A DNA stretch of 64,000 nucleotides from Lujinxingia sediminis. GTDB lineage: Bacteria; Myxococcota_A; Bradymonadia; Bradymonadales; Bradymonadaceae. How positions within the stretch are numbered: the stretch's first letter is position 1; every line of letters starts with the position of its first letter. A model generated the notes under the pieces. The model was not told the origin of the DNA. It made no database searches and saw only the letters and a list, made by a program, of their open reading frames with translations. Position numbers and translations under genes: made by a program. The stretch is from assembly GCF_004005565.1 (NCBI RefSeq), contig NZ_SADD01000005.1, forward strand, positions 124,001 to 188,000, given 5' to 3'. Positions 27,802-37,532 of this stretch are shown here, piece by piece.

Positions 27802-30800
27802 TTAGACGAGCTCGTCGTCGGTGTTCCAGATGCTGGTCATATAGGCGATCGCCGGGCGGGTGTTGATATCGCTCAGCGCGAAGGTCGCCCGCGGTGACTT
27901 GTGCATCTTCGAGACGGTCTGGGTGTCGTCGAGGACGTTGCCAAAGTCGATGGCACCGGCCGGACAGGCCTGCTGACAGGCGGTAACGACTTCACCCTCG
28001 CGGAAGGAGCGGCGACCTTCTTTCATGATCTCCCACTTACCGCGGCGGATGCGCTGGACGCAGAAGGTACACTTCTCCATGACCCCGCGGGTACGCACGG
28101 TGACGTCGGGGTTAAGCCCCAGCTGAAGCGGCTCGGTCTGGTTGAGACGACCGTGCTCTTTGAGCTCGGGGTAGAGGCGCGCAAAGAAGGTGTCTCCGCG
28201 GTTCTCCGAGTAGTTGAACCAGTTGTAGCGGCGCACTTTGTAGGGGCAGTTGTTGGAGCAATAGCGGGTACCGACACAGCGCTGGTAGCTCATCTGGTTG
28301 AGGCCGTCGCTGCTCTGCATGGTTGCAAGCACCGGGCAGACCGTCTCGCAGGGAGCACGGTCACAGTGCTGACAGAGCATCGGGTGCATCAGAACGCGGG
28401 GGTTCGCAAGGTACTCACCGAAGGCGACCTCGGGCTCGGAGCTGTACATCGGATCGTCAATGACCGAGGAGCGGATCTTCACCGCTTCTTCAGGAAGCTG
28501 GTAGTAGCGATCGATGCGAAGCCAGTGCATCTCGCGACCTTCCAGGACCCCCTGGCGGCCGACGACCGGGATGTTGTTCTCTTCCTGGCAGGCGATCACA
28601 CAGGCCGAGCATCCGGTGCACTTGGACATGTCGATGGACATGCCCCACTTGAGGTTGCCGAAGTCGTGATCTTCCCAGAGGTTCTTGGTGGCAACCGGGT
28701 GGTGGATGCCGGCGTCGGGCTTCTCGCGGTACTCCTTGAGCTCGGCGGTTGCCATGATGCGGTGGTAGTCCACATCAATGACGTTGCCTTGCTGCACGGT
28801 GGAGAGGACTTCGACGTTATCGGTCTTCTTGATCGTGGCTTTGATGCCCGAGTAGAGCACGCCGTTTTCGCCGCTCAGGGAGAGCTTGAAGGCATTGGCG
28901 CCCACGCCATTGGCGACATCGCCGGCTGCGGTACGACCGTAGCCGAGGGGGATGCCGATGACGTCATCGTGCATGCCCGGAACCATGATCACCTGGAAGC
29001 TCAACTCGGGGCCACCTTCGACCTGAACGGTGATGTACTGACCGTTCTTGAGCTTGGCACCTTTGAGGGTCTTGTAGCTGACCATCGCGTAGGAGCCCCA
29101 GACGTGCTTGGAGATCGGGTCGGGGAGTTCCTGGAGGTGACCGTTGTTCGCCTGGCGACCGTCGTAGAGCGGGATCGAGGCGAAGAGCTGCAGGACCTTG
29201 CTGCCCAGATCGTCGGCGGCCGCAATCTCGGTGAGAGCGGAGGGCAGGTTGGCGACCGTCTGGCTCACGCGCAGCGAGGGTGTCGTCTGTGCGTCGTTGC
29301 TCAGGTAGACGCCTTCGCGCATCGTCGCGAGCCAGAACTGATCGAAGCTCGCCAGCGAGTCGGCCTTCGGATAAACCTCGCGCTGCCAGTAATCACGCAG
29401 GAAGCGGTAGAAGGGGCCGGTATCGTAGGTCTGACCCGCGCCGGGATGGTTGCCTGCAGGCTGCGGCGGGGCAGGGATGAAGGCGGCCAGCGTGCGGCTG
29501 AGCTCGGCGGTGCCGAACCAGGTCATCAGGCTGTCTTCGAAGGAACGCGTGTTGTAGAGGGGCAGGATCGCCGGCTGGCGAATCGCATGCACACCGACGC
29601 GGGGGTTGGAGTCACCCCAGGCTTCGAGTGAGTGACAGCCGGTGGCGACGTAGTGCGCCTGGCGAGCGGTTTCATCGAAGTGCGTCGACGTGCTGATCAC
29701 GAGGGGCACTTTTGCCAGCGCTTCAGCGACGTTCAGCGAAGCCGGGGCCGAGTAGACCGGGTTCGTCCCGCTGATGATGAGCATGTCGACATCGCCGCTT
29801 TCGATCTCAGCGATGAGGGCCTTCAGCTGGGCCAAACCGGCGGCGCCGTAGCTGGGGCGGTCGCGCTCAATGGTCTGCCCGTCGTTGCCAAGCGCGGCGT
29901 TGATCAGGTTGACCGCGCTCTCCAGGGCAACGCCGTTGCTCGTCGCGCTGGCGTTACCGCCGGCGACAACAATGGACTTACCGGCGGTTTGCGAGAGCTT
30001 CTGCGCCACACTTTCAATGATCGCCACGTTCAGATCGCCACCGAGGCGTTCTACGACGGCGGCCGGGGTGAACGCGCTCAACGCCTGGCGCACCGCGCCG
30101 GCGGGAACACCCTTCGGGCTGTGTGCGGTGAAAAGCTGATGCGCCACCGCCATCGCCACATCGACCATCGCGTCGGGACGAACGCGAACACGCTGGTCGG
30201 CGTTGATACCGGTCAGGGTGAGCGTCGACTCAAACGCGATCAGCTGTGACATGTCCGCGTCGGGATTACGACGGCTGGCAAACTGGCGGGTGAACTCCGA
30301 GGGGGAGAGCCAGGTGCCCAGGAAGTCGCTGCCGAACGAGACGATCAGGCTGGCCTTATCAAAGCGGTAGTGCGGAACGTGGGCGCTGCCGAACGAAGCT
30401 TCGTTTGCGGCGAGCATCGCGTCGTCACCGAGCGCTTCATAGGTGTAGTGACGCGCGTTGGGCACGCTGGAGGTCACTTCCGCGATCAACGCGTCGGTGG
30501 CCGGACCGTGCACCGCACCGGTGAGGATACGAAGTCCCCCGCCGCCGCGAATTTCACTGAGCTTGGCCGCAACCTGCGAGTCGATGTCTTCCCAGCTGAC
30601 CGCCGAAACGCTCTCGCCGCTGACGCGCTGCGCGTCACGCAGGCGATCCGGGTCATAGAGGTCGATGTACGAGGCCTGGCCGCGAGCGCAGAGAGCACCC
30701 TGGCTAACAGGGTGCTGCGGGTTGCCTTCGAGTTTGATCGGGCGACCGGCGCGCGACTTCACCAGCATGCCGCACTGCGAGGGGCAGGCCGTGCAAACGC

Positions 30801-31092
30801 TGGCGTAGTGGTTGGACATGCCAATGCGCACCTCTTCGGGGCGATCGACATAGGGAACGATCTCGCGCACGGGGCGACGGCACGCCGCGCTGCTCATCGC
30901 CGCGGTGGCCGCAGCGACGCTGCTCACCCGCAGGAAGTCACGGCGGTTCATCTTCAAAGGCTCAGAGCCGTCGGAGAAGCTCAGCGTGACATCGCCCTGG
31001 GCGTCGGCGCGCAAAAGCGCCGAGGCGCCCGGTTGCGGTTCCGAGTGCTTGGGAAGATCGGGATCTTTGAGGTGCTTACTCATAGCGGCCAT
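27802..31092 (-). CDS. actB: Alternative complex III iron-sulfur subunit ActB
   Basis: A 1096-residue fusion of a molybdopterin-oxidoreductase-like domain and a four-cluster ferredoxin-like domain. The leader has a Tat motif [10 protein letters not shown] and a possible lipid Cys (SSAAC). The N-terminal domain keeps CTACPSQCG but, as in known ActB, is expected to lack molybdenum cofactor. The C-terminal part has [40 protein letters not shown] and CTFCVQR...CQQACPAG, enough for three 4Fe-4S and one 3Fe-4S clusters. ATG 31083 is an equally possible start. It lies 152 bases after actA. Confidence 0.95.
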   Translation of the reverse strand: MAAMSKHLKDPDLPKHSEPQPGASALLRADAQGDVTLSFSDGSEPLKMNRRDFLRVSSVAAATAAMSSAACRRPVREIVPYVDRPEEVRIGMSNHYASVCTACPSQCGMLVKSRAGRPIKLEGNPQHPVSQGALCARGQASYIDLYDPDRLRDAQRVSGESVSAVSWEDIDSQVAAKLSEIRGGGGLRILTGAVHGPATDALIAEVTSSVPNARHYTYEALGDDAMLAANEASFGSAHVPHYRFDKASLIVSFGSDFLGTWLSPSEFTRQFASRRNPDADMSQLIAFESTLTLTGINADQRVRVRPDAMVDVAMAVAHQLFTAHSPKGVPAGAVRQALSAFTPAAVVERLGGDLNVAIIESVAQKLSQTAGKSIVVAGGNASATSNGVALESAVNLINAALGNDGQTIERDRPSYGAAGLAQLKALIAEIESGDVDMLIISGTNPVYSAPASLNVAEALAKVPLVISTSTHFDETARQAHYVATGCHSLEAWGDSNPRVGVHAIRQPAILPLYNTRSFEDSLMTWFGTAELSRTLAAFIPAPPQPAGNHPGAGQTYDTGPFYRFLRDYWQREVYPKADSLASFDQFWLATMREGVYLSNDAQTTPSLRVSQTVANLPSALTEIAAADDLGSKVLQLFASIPLYDGRQANNGHLQELPDPISKHVWGSYAMVSYKTLKGAKLKNGQYITVQVEGGPELSFQVIMVPGMHDDVIGIPLGYGRTAAGDVANGVGANAFKLSLSGENGVLYSGIKATIKKTDNVEVLSTVQQGNVIDVDYHRIMATAELKEYREKPDAGIHHPVATKNLWEDHDFGNLKWGMSIDMSKCTGCSACVIACQEENNIPVVGRQGVLEGREMHWLRIDRYYQLPEEAVKIRSSVIDDPMYSSEPEVAFGEYLANPRVLMHPMLCQHCDRAPCETVCPVLATMQSSDGLNQMSYQRCVGTRYCSNNCPYKVRRYNWFNYSENRGDTFFARLYPELKEHGRLNQTEPLQLGLNPDVTVRTRGVMEKCTFCVQRIRRGKWEIMKEGRRSFREGEVVTACQQACPAGAIDFGNVLDDTQTVSKMHKSPRATFALSDINTRPAIAYMTSIWNTDDELV

Positions 31093-31244
31093 TCGTGGGG
31101 CAGACGGGTCGGTGGTCTATGCGACGCAGTCCGACCTGACGTTGAGTGAAAACTTCCTCGGCGCCGTCTCAGGTTTCGGGGCGCCTTCAACTGAGATCGC
31201 ACACCTGCGCCTGGCGCCCTGGAAGACGCCGCGCAGTGTGAGGA

Positions 31245-31754
31245 TCAGTAGTGACAGGTCACGCAGTCGATCGGGGCGTTGTGCTGGGGCTGTCGGTGAC
31301 AGTCCACACACCAACCCATGTTGAAGGGGTTGGTCACTTCGACGACGTCCATGCGGTTAACCGCACCGTGGCACTCCGAGCAGTCGATGCCTCGGGTAAT
31401 GTGCGGGGTGTGGCTGAACTGCACGTGGTCAGGCATGTCGTGCACCTTGACCCACTTAATCGGGGTGCCCTCGCGCCAGCTCTTATGGATCTTCTGGATC
31501 TCGGGGCTCTCGGTTTTGACCTGCGAGTGACAGTTCATGCAGGTGTTGACCGAAGGGACGCCCGAGACGGGGCCTTCGCCGGGGTTAACGTGACAGTAGC
31601 CACAGGGGATCTCATTGATCCCTGCATGAAGCTGGTGGCTAAAGGCGATAGGCTGTTCGGGAGCGTAGCCCTGCCGGGGATTAAAGCAGGCCGAGAACCC
31701 GATCGCGGCGGCGAGCACCAGGATGCCAGCGATGGTCAGATAACGAGCATTCAT
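31245..31754 (-). CDS. actA: Alternative complex III pentaheme cytochrome ActA
   Basis: A 169-residue pentaheme cytochrome. The five CxxCH sites lie at 51-55, 72-76, 125-129, 149-153 and 164-168, and the protein ends right after the last heme. A hydrophobic N terminus (about 5-22) ends in FSAC, so it may be anchored by a TM or by lipid. IAFSHQLHAG and VQFSHTPHI supply His ligands, as in other ActA. The start at ATG 31754 is preferred over the 35-residue longer frame because it directly precedes the leader. It is the first gene of the act-cox operon. Confidence 0.95.
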   Translation of the reverse strand: MNARYLTIAGILVLAAAIGFSACFNPRQGYAPEQPIAFSHQLHAGINEIPCGYCHVNPGEGPVSGVPSVNTCMNCHSQVKTESPEIQKIHKSWREGTPIKWVKVHDMPDHVQFSHTPHITRGIDCSECHGAVNRMDVVEVTNPFNMGWCVDCHRQPQHNAPIDCVTCHY

Positions 31755-32154
31755 ACGTCCAACGACTCCGTGAACCGATGGGATAACTTCGTCGAGCAGG
31801 CGCGGGGCGCCAGATTCAATAAGAGCAAAATGCCCTTCGAAAACGAGGCCCTTATTCACATGCGCTGCGCGAGCTTGTCAATACGTTTATGTCCTCGCCT
31901 AAGATCGCGTTTCGCCTTGATTTTTCGCGGCGAGAGTGAGTTTGGACGAGTCCGGGTAAGTTGTGTGTGAAATATTCCAGCAATAACGCAAGGTTACCCC
32001 CGGTTGGGGGCAAGGTGTTGAAAAGACCCGTATTTTGCGTTGCCGAACTTCACGAGGCAGAAGGTAGCAGCGCCCCTGCTCAAGAGCCAGTTGGGAGAGG
32101 AGCGAATCGCTGTGGCAATTTGACGCATAAGTTCCGGCTACGGGCCGGGCGCTA
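31755..32154. other. 400-base gap upstream of actA
   Basis: No gene is seen here. It holds the candidate act promoter and, farther upstream at 31994-32013, a dyad TTACCCCC-GGTT-GGGGGCAA (seven of eight arm positions pair). The dyad could be an operator or RNA hairpin. No U-run follows it, so it is not a clear terminator for the MFS gene. Confidence 0.5.
31853..31881 (-). promoter_or_regulatory. Candidate promoter of the act-cox operon
   Basis: On the minus strand a perfect TTGACA -35 box (31881-31876) is followed after 17 bases by TGAATA (31858-31853), a poor -10. Transcription would start near 31846, leaving about 90 bases of leader before actA. The -35 is convincing, the -10 weak, which fits a regulated promoter. 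Inference only. Confidence 0.45.
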
Positions 32155-33363
32155 TCATGCGGGCTGGTGTTTCGGGCGCAGGCGCGGCCAGATGACCCAC
32201 CACAGGGCAGCGGTGATCCCGAGCAGAACGCCCGAGAGTACAAAGGGAGCGGAGGGGCTGAGTGCGGCGAAGAGAACGCCGCCGGCGGCCGGTCCGGCAA
32301 TGCGTCCCAGGCTTGAAGCAGACTGCAGGATGCCCATGATCTGACCGGTATGTCCGGGATCGTCGGCCTGCTGGGAGGTCATTGAGAGGATGCCCGGATG
32401 CACCAGCGCTCGCCCGATCGTGGCGAGTCCGAGCATCACGAAGAGGTAGAGAAGTGAGGGGTTAAGCGGCGCGAGCGCCAGGCCGATGGCCAGAGCCGCC
32501 AGGCCCACACCGGTCATGCGTCGGTCCCCGAGTCGGCGAGAGATCGGACCGACACCTCCCTGGAAGATCGCCATGGCTACGCCCATCGCTGCGAAGATGA
32601 ACCCGACCTCGACGATGTCGTAACCGTAGGTCTTTGACATGTAGAGAAAGAAGGTTCCTTCGAGGACGGCAAGCGCCACGGTGTACATGAAGAAGAGGGC
32701 GCAGAGTGCGAAGATGGGACCGTTTCTGAGATGTTCGCTGACACGCGCCGGACGGTAACGCACGCGGTTGGCACGTCGGGTCTCCCTGGAGGCCGGGGGC
32801 TCAATGAGCACGAAGGCCGCCAGGACGAAGGTGAGCAGGCTCAGTACAGCGCTGGCTGCGAAGGGCAGGCCCGCTCCCATCAGTCCGGCACCCGGCCGGG
32901 CAAACGTTCCGACGATCGCGCCGATGGCCGGTCCCAGGGTAAAGCCCAGTCCGAAGCTGATGCCGATCACCGCCATGCCGCGGCTGCGACCCCTGGCGTC
33001 GGTGCTGTCAGCGATTAAGGCGCTGGCGGTGGCGACGTTGCCGGCACAGAGCCCGGCGGTAAAGCGAGCCGCATAGAGAAGTGGCAGGCTCATCGTCAGG
33101 GCGGTGAGTAATTCAAGGAGTGCTGCCGCCAGAAAGGTCGCCATGAGCACCGGTTTTCTACCGATGCGATCGGAGAGGCGGCCCCAGATCGGCGCCATGA
33201 TGAATTGCCCCAGCGACTGCGTGGCGTAGAGCAGTCCCACATCCACCGCAGTGCCACCGAGTGCCTCGGCCATGGCAGGCAACACCGGGATGGCTATGGC
33301 AAATCCGGTGATGTTGAGCAGGAGGATGGGAAAGAGGCGGCGTATCGGACTTCGGGCAGTCAT
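32155..33363 (-). CDS. Major facilitator superfamily transporter, TetA/drug-exporter type
   Basis: A 402-residue membrane protein with about twelve TM helices, from ATG 33363. The motif-A loop GRLSDRIGRKPVL between TM2 and TM3 and the TM5 motif-C-like GFTLGPAIGAIVG point to the 12- to 14-TM proton-antiport drug exporter group. An upstream extension in the same frame is Arg/Pro-rich and lacks leader features, so it was not used. The substrate cannot be told from sequence. The gene stands alone between two large gaps. Confidence 0.88.
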   Translation of the reverse strand: MTARSPIRRLFPILLLNITGFAIAIPVLPAMAEALGGTAVDVGLLYATQSLGQFIMAPIWGRLSDRIGRKPVLMATFLAAALLELLTALTMSLPLLYAARFTAGLCAGNVATASALIADSTDARGRSRGMAVIGISFGLGFTLGPAIGAIVGTFARPGAGLMGAGLPFAASAVLSLLTFVLAAFVLIEPPASRETRRANRVRYRPARVSEHLRNGPIFALCALFFMYTVALAVLEGTFFLYMSKTYGYDIVEVGFIFAAMGVAMAIFQGGVGPISRRLGDRRMTGVGLAALAIGLALAPLNPSLLYLFVMLGLATIGRALVHPGILSMTSQQADDPGHTGQIMGILQSASSLGRIAGPAAGGVLFAALSPSAPFVLSGVLLGITAALWWVIWPRLRPKHQPA

Positions 33364-33959
33364 GGGGGCCGGACGCAGGTGCAAGCGGGAGAAGGGATGC
33401 GCCCTGGGGCGCACCGTGACGAATGTTGGCCCATCCGGGCCCGGGCCTCTTGTGGCACGGAGGCGTCCGAATCGCAACACTCGCCCAACGCGGGCCTCTC
33501 GCAGGCTCATTCCTTGCCGTGCTGTGGCAGCTTGTCGCAGGGAGGGGGGGGGGCGCGAGGGGGCGCCTGACTCCGGGCGACGTCCGGGCCCTTGAGCCGG
33601 GAGTAGGCCGACGTCGGGGGAGGTCGGATCGCGCGGGCGACGGGCTGGCCAGGATGCCTCGTTGGTGAGATGTCAGGGAGTGGGGAAGGACTGCCGGCTT
33701 AAATAAACAGAGGCGCCCTGATTCCGGCGAAAGACCTCGGGTTTGTGAGGTTACGCATACGTTTCAGGGGCTCGTGAGGATCGACATCGGCGCGACGCTC
33801 TGAAATAATTGGGGCTGAGGAGCGTTACCGTGGTATCGCTCCTCATTCTGGATCGTCGTTTTGGCCGGGCATTGTGCTCGCGCCGCAGATTCAGGAAGCA
33901 GGGCTCTGCCTTAAAAGGGCCGCCCCGCGGTGGATCAACTTTAGCCCAGGTCGACGGCG
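33364..33959. other. 596-base gap with a 30-base dyad
   Basis: No credible gene is seen. The gap separates the divergent MFS (minus) and CorC/CNNM (plus) genes. It contains a run of ten G at 33544-33553 and the near-perfect dyad at 33816-33845 listed separately. The left part near 33364-33620 is strongly G-rich; no known RNA family was recognised. Confidence 0.5.
33816..33845. repeat. 30-base near-perfect dyad upstream of the CorC-like gene
   Basis: TGAGGAGCG pairs with CGCTCCTCA as outer arms; inside, TACC and GGTA also pair around a 2-base centre, with a single T-T mismatch between the arms. Thirteen of fourteen positions are symmetric. The tiny centre suits a DNA-binding site better than an RNA hairpin. 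It lies about 115 bases before the TTG start at 33960. Confidence 0.5.
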
Positions 33960-35252
33960 TTGGACGTTGTCATAGCGGAAGTCATCGGCATCATTGCCTG
34001 CTTGTTAGGCTCTGCGTACTTCTCAGGCTCGGAAACCGCGCTCACCTCGTTGAGCGAAGGTCAGACGGAGCGATTGATCGAGGAAAAAGGGGTGGGTTCG
34101 TTGCGGCTCTGGCGGGATAAACCGCTGGTGGTGCTAACCTCGATCTTGATCGGCAATAACATCTTCAACATCACGGCCTCCGCGCTGGCCACCGACCTTG
34201 CCGCGCGCCTTCTGGGTTCGACGGCGGCCTCGCAATGGGCGATCCCGGTGGCGGTTGGCGCGATGACCTTCCTGCTTTTGACCTTCGGCGAGATCACTCC
34301 GAAGACGATCGCGCGGGTGCGAAACCAGCAGTTGGCCTCGGTGGTGATGTGGCCGATGCGGATTCCAGTGGCGCTTTTTGCTCCGGCGACCTTTTTCTTC
34401 AACACGCTCGCCGCCGGGGTGATGCGACTTGTCGGCGGTAGTGTCGATGAGCGTCAGCCCTACGCTACCAGCGAGGAGTTGCAGTACATGATCGACGTGG
34501 GCTCCAGGGAGGGGCAGATCCCCGAGGATCGCGAGCGCTTGCTGCGCTCGGTCTTCGAGTTCCCCGATACCGTGGTCCGTGAGATCATGGTCCCGCGTAC
34601 CGATATGGTGGCCATCCCCGAGGAGACGAACCTCGAAGAGGTGCTGGAGGTGCTCATGGAGTGCGGGCACAGCCGGATCCCGGTCTATCGGGAGACGATC
34701 GACGACATCGTGGGGCTTTTCTACGCCAAGGATGTCATTCAGTTGATGGCGTCGCGTCAGGATTTTGAGCTGAGCAAACTTCTGCGTCGGACGTACTTTG
34801 TGCCGGCGACCAAGCGGATCGCGGATCTGCTGGCGGAGTTTCAGATCAACCGCATTCATATGGCGGTGGTCGTCGACGAGTTTGGCGGTACGGCGGGCCT
34901 GATCACCCTGGAAGACATCATCGAAGAGTTCTTCGGCGATATTCAGGATGAGTACGACACAGAACCGGCCCAGATCATCGCCATCGATGAGGCCAGAGTG
35001 ATGGCCGACGCACGGGTGCCGATCTACGATCTGGAAGAGTACTACGATATGGAACTTCCCGAGCACCCCGATTACGAGTCGCTCGGCGGGTTTATCCTCT
35101 CGCAGTCGGGCAGTGTGCCGGAGGCCGGCGACGAGATCGTGTGGAACGATCTGGTGTTCCGCGTTATTGAAGCCGACGCCAAGCGCATTATCAGCGTGGA
35201 GATTGAGCGGCGTAGCGCGGAGCAGGATGCTTCCGAGGAGCTCGTTTCCTGA
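33960..35252 (+). CDS. CNNM/CorC (hemolysin C-like) transporter-associated protein
   Basis: A 430-residue membrane protein. The N-terminal CNNM (DUF21) region has three to four TM helices and opens with the SGSETALTSL motif. A pair of CBS domains follows (about 195-320), including REIMVPRTDMVAIP and VVVDEFGGTAGLITLEDIIEE, then a C-terminal CorC_HlyC domain. This family mediates Mg2+ or Co2+ efflux. The start codon is TTG at 33960; the first in-frame ATG would remove part of TM1. It precedes lolA on the same strand by 142 bases. Confidence 0.92.
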   Translation: MDVVIAEVIGIIACLLGSAYFSGSETALTSLSEGQTERLIEEKGVGSLRLWRDKPLVVLTSILIGNNIFNITASALATDLAARLLGSTAASQWAIPVAVGAMTFLLLTFGEITPKTIARVRNQQLASVVMWPMRIPVALFAPATFFFNTLAAGVMRLVGGSVDERQPYATSEELQYMIDVGSREGQIPEDRERLLRSVFEFPDTVVREIMVPRTDMVAIPEETNLEEVLEVLMECGHSRIPVYRETIDDIVGLFYAKDVIQLMASRQDFELSKLLRRTYFVPATKRIADLLAEFQINRIHMAVVVDEFGGTAGLITLEDIIEEFFGDIQDEYDTEPAQIIAIDEARVMADARVPIYDLEEYYDMELPEHPDYESLGGFILSQSGSVPEAGDEIVWNDLVFRVIEADAKRIISVEIERRSAEQDASEELVS

Positions 35253-35394
35253 GTGCCGCATCGGCCTCGGCTGGTTGAAGGCGGTTGAGTGACGATGCGT
35301 ATGCGAATAATTCGACGGGGCCGGCGTCTTACACCCGAGCCCTGAAGGCGCTCTTCTGAGAGGAGGGCGCACCTGAACTTAATGAGAGGTTAGC

Positions 35395-36144
35395 GTGAAG
35401 GATCGTGCGATGATGACACCCTGGATGAAGATCGCAGCGGCGGCCGCGGCGGGTTCTCTCGCGGCGCTCACCGCGCTCAGCCAACCGCTGGCCCAGGAGA
35501 GCGGTGAGGGCAGCCAGGCGGCCGAAGCTCCGGCGGCAATGAGTGCCGATGATGTCGCCCGTCGGGTCCAGCGTTTCTACCAGGAGACGAGCGATTTTCA
35601 GGCGGCCTTCGCCCAGACCTACACCGACATCGCTGCCGGTGAGAGCAAACGCTCGCGTGGGCGCGTCTACTTCAAGAAGCCTGGCAAGATGCGCTGGGAC
35701 TATTACAGCCCCACCGACGCCACCCAGCGAGAACGCGTGCTGGTGAGTGACGGTTCGGCGTTCTGGATCTATGAGTTCGAGTTTCAGCAGGTGTTTAAGC
35801 AATGCCTCGCAGACAGCCAGCTGCCGACGAGCCTGCGTTTTTTGATGGGGCAGGGGGATCTTCTTGAGGAGTTCGATGCTGAGCTCAGCGAGCGCTCCAC
35901 GGCTCAGGCCCCCGAGCTCAAGCTCACCCCGAAAGAGCCCACACCGCACTACCGGGAGCTGCGCTTTCGTGTCGATCCGCAGACCTTCCAGGTGACCCGA
36001 ACGACGGTCTACGATCCCTACGGAAACACCAATGAGATCGTCTTTCAAAACACTCGGGTTAACCGCAACCTGCCTGATAGCGGGTTTGAGTTTGAGGCGC
36101 CTCAGGGCGCGCGTCTGCTCAACGCCCAGCAGGAGTGTGACTGA
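35395..36144 (+). CDS. lolA: Outer-membrane lipoprotein carrier protein LolA
   Basis: A 249-residue periplasmic chaperone that carries lipoproteins from the LolCDE exporter to the outer membrane. It has a signal peptide (about 8-35), a Gln/Ala-rich linker, and the LolA core with FQAAFAQTYTD, GRVYFKKPGKMRWDYYSP and the IVFQNTRVNRNLPDSGFEFEAP-type C-terminal strand (seen as FQNTRVNRNL and FEFEAP). The GTG at 35395 follows a GAGAGG site; ATG 35410 is an alternative. The next gene begins two bases after the stop. Confidence 0.92.
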   Translation: MKDRAMMTPWMKIAAAAAAGSLAALTALSQPLAQESGEGSQAAEAPAAMSADDVARRVQRFYQETSDFQAAFAQTYTDIAAGESKRSRGRVYFKKPGKMRWDYYSPTDATQRERVLVSDGSAFWIYEFEFQQVFKQCLADSQLPTSLRFLMGQGDLLEEFDAELSERSTAQAPELKLTPKEPTPHYRELRFRVDPQTFQVTRTTVYDPYGNTNEIVFQNTRVNRNLPDSGFEFEAPQGARLLNAQQECD

Positions 36145-36146
36145 GG

Positions 36147-36971
36147 GTGGATGCTGGCGTTTCAGAGAGCAGCGCCAGGCGCGCGCTGTGTCACCCCGAC
36201 GGCAAGAAGAGCTGCGGTGCCTGCTGCGGGATGTACAACCATCGCAAGAGCGATGAGTCCGCGTTGATGGCGCGCCTGGTCGAGCGTACCCGGGCGTTTC
36301 GCAGGGATGCCTCAGTTGAGGATGAAGCCTCCCTGAGGGCCTTTCGTGTGCGGTGGGAAGATCCGCCCGAGGTGAAGTTGCTCGGGGAGCTGGCGAGTTG
36401 TCCTTTTCTGGGGCTTCTCGACGGGCTCGACCCCACCGGGCGCGTCGGGTGTCTGGTGCATCCGCTCCAGAATCAGGGGGTCGACGGTCGTGATTGTGGC
36501 GTCTACGACCGCTTCATCTGTGAGGATTACCTCTGCGCGGCGCATGCGGTTCTCAAACGCCAGGAGGTTGAGCTTGTGATCGCGGCGGTGCCCGACTCCT
36601 ACCTCTACGGGTTGGTGATCACCAATCCGAGGCTCATTCGTACCTTTTTTGATCTGGCGGCCACCGAGCGGGGCGCCTATCCGACGGTGCGAGAGCTGGC
36701 CCGGGACGAGGCGATTGCGGCCGCGCGGGGCTTTTTTGAGCTTGTGCGCGACTGGCCCTACCGCGACACCGACGGGATCTTCGGTGCAGTGGTGCCCGGA
36801 GAAGGGTTAGAAACCTCGCGTCGCCCGCACCCGGCTGGCGAGCAGGAGGTCAAGCCGGTCGATACGCTTTTGCTCGGTCTGGGGACACGGAAGCTCAGCG
36901 TGGAGGAGCTTGAAGACGCGCGGGGGCGCGTGTACCAGGCAGTGCTCTCCTTTGCGGCTGTGCTCGGTTAG
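36147..36971 (+). CDS. Cys-cluster protein, YkgJ-like, unknown function
   Basis: A 274-residue soluble protein starting with GTG 36147, two bases after lolA. Cysteines are grouped as in YkgJ-type proteins: CGACC (23-27), CPFL (85), GCLVHP (102), then Cys117, Cys125 and Cys130. The pattern suggests a bound metal or Fe-S cluster. The remaining half is helical without other motifs. Coupling to lolA is by position only. It converges on another YkgJ-family gene 51 bases downstream. Confidence 0.65.
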   Translation: MDAGVSESSARRALCHPDGKKSCGACCGMYNHRKSDESALMARLVERTRAFRRDASVEDEASLRAFRVRWEDPPEVKLLGELASCPFLGLLDGLDPTGRVGCLVHPLQNQGVDGRDCGVYDRFICEDYLCAAHAVLKRQEVELVIAAVPDSYLYGLVITNPRLIRTFFDLAATERGAYPTVRELARDEAIAAARGFFELVRDWPYRDTDGIFGAVVPGEGLETSRRPHPAGEQEVKPVDTLLLGLGTRKLSVEELEDARGRVYQAVLSFAAVLG

Positions 36972-37022
36972 GGAGAGCCAGGCGCCTGGCCGGCGTGGCC
37001 GGGCCAGGGGCCCCGGCGGTGT

Positions 37023-37436
37023 TCACGTGGGGTCGACGTCGTTCTCCAGGGTGTCGCTCTCTCCATCGAGGATCGCGGCGATGGCATCGTCGTCGTAGAC
37101 CGGGCCGCGTCCGATGCCCTCACACCAGGCCGCTTCAGCCTGCCAGGCGCCGGGCTCCTCCAGGAGCTCGGGCCAGAAGGGGTAGGTGCGACACTGAGAG
37201 GGCTTGACCGGGTGAATCTCACAGCCTGTTTTCCCCAGAAAGGGGCAGGGAGAGACGTCGTCGACGGCGATGACCCAGTGCGCGCCCCGGGGTTGCATGT
37301 AGGCTTCGGTCAATTCGTCAGGCGGCACGCCCAGAAATGACGCGGCCAAAAAGACTTCCGGTACGCTAAACTCGACCTGGCCGGGACGCGCGCAGCATTG
37401 CTGGCAACGGGTGCATTCAAAACGTCGTGATGTCAT
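37023..37436 (-). CDS. YkgJ family cysteine-cluster protein
   Basis: A 137-residue soluble protein from ATG 37436. It shows the full family pattern: CTRCQQCC (8-15), SPCPFL (64), GCEIHPVKPSQCRTYPFWPE (72-90) and a late Cys105. The family is proposed to bind zinc or an iron-sulfur cluster; the activity is unknown. It is transcribed toward the related Cys-cluster gene at 36147. Confidence 0.88.
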   Translation of the reverse strand: MTSRRFECTRCQQCCARPGQVEFSVPEVFLAASFLGVPPDELTEAYMQPRGAHWVIAVDDVSPCPFLGKTGCEIHPVKPSQCRTYPFWPELLEEPGAWQAEAAWCEGIGRGPVYDDDAIAAILDGESDTLENDVDPT

Positions 37437-37532
37437 CGCAAGTGCTCGTTGAGGGCCGGGGGAGATGGCGGCGTTGAAGATCGCGCCTGGCATGCGCTAG
37501 CGTCAAGACTGGTGAGAACAACGGAGCGCGTC

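Noticed and set aside
33544-33553. Run of ten G as a possible phase-variation tract
   Set aside because: It lies in a gap about 180 bases from the nearest start with no promoter boxes around it; chance in G-rich DNA is simpler.
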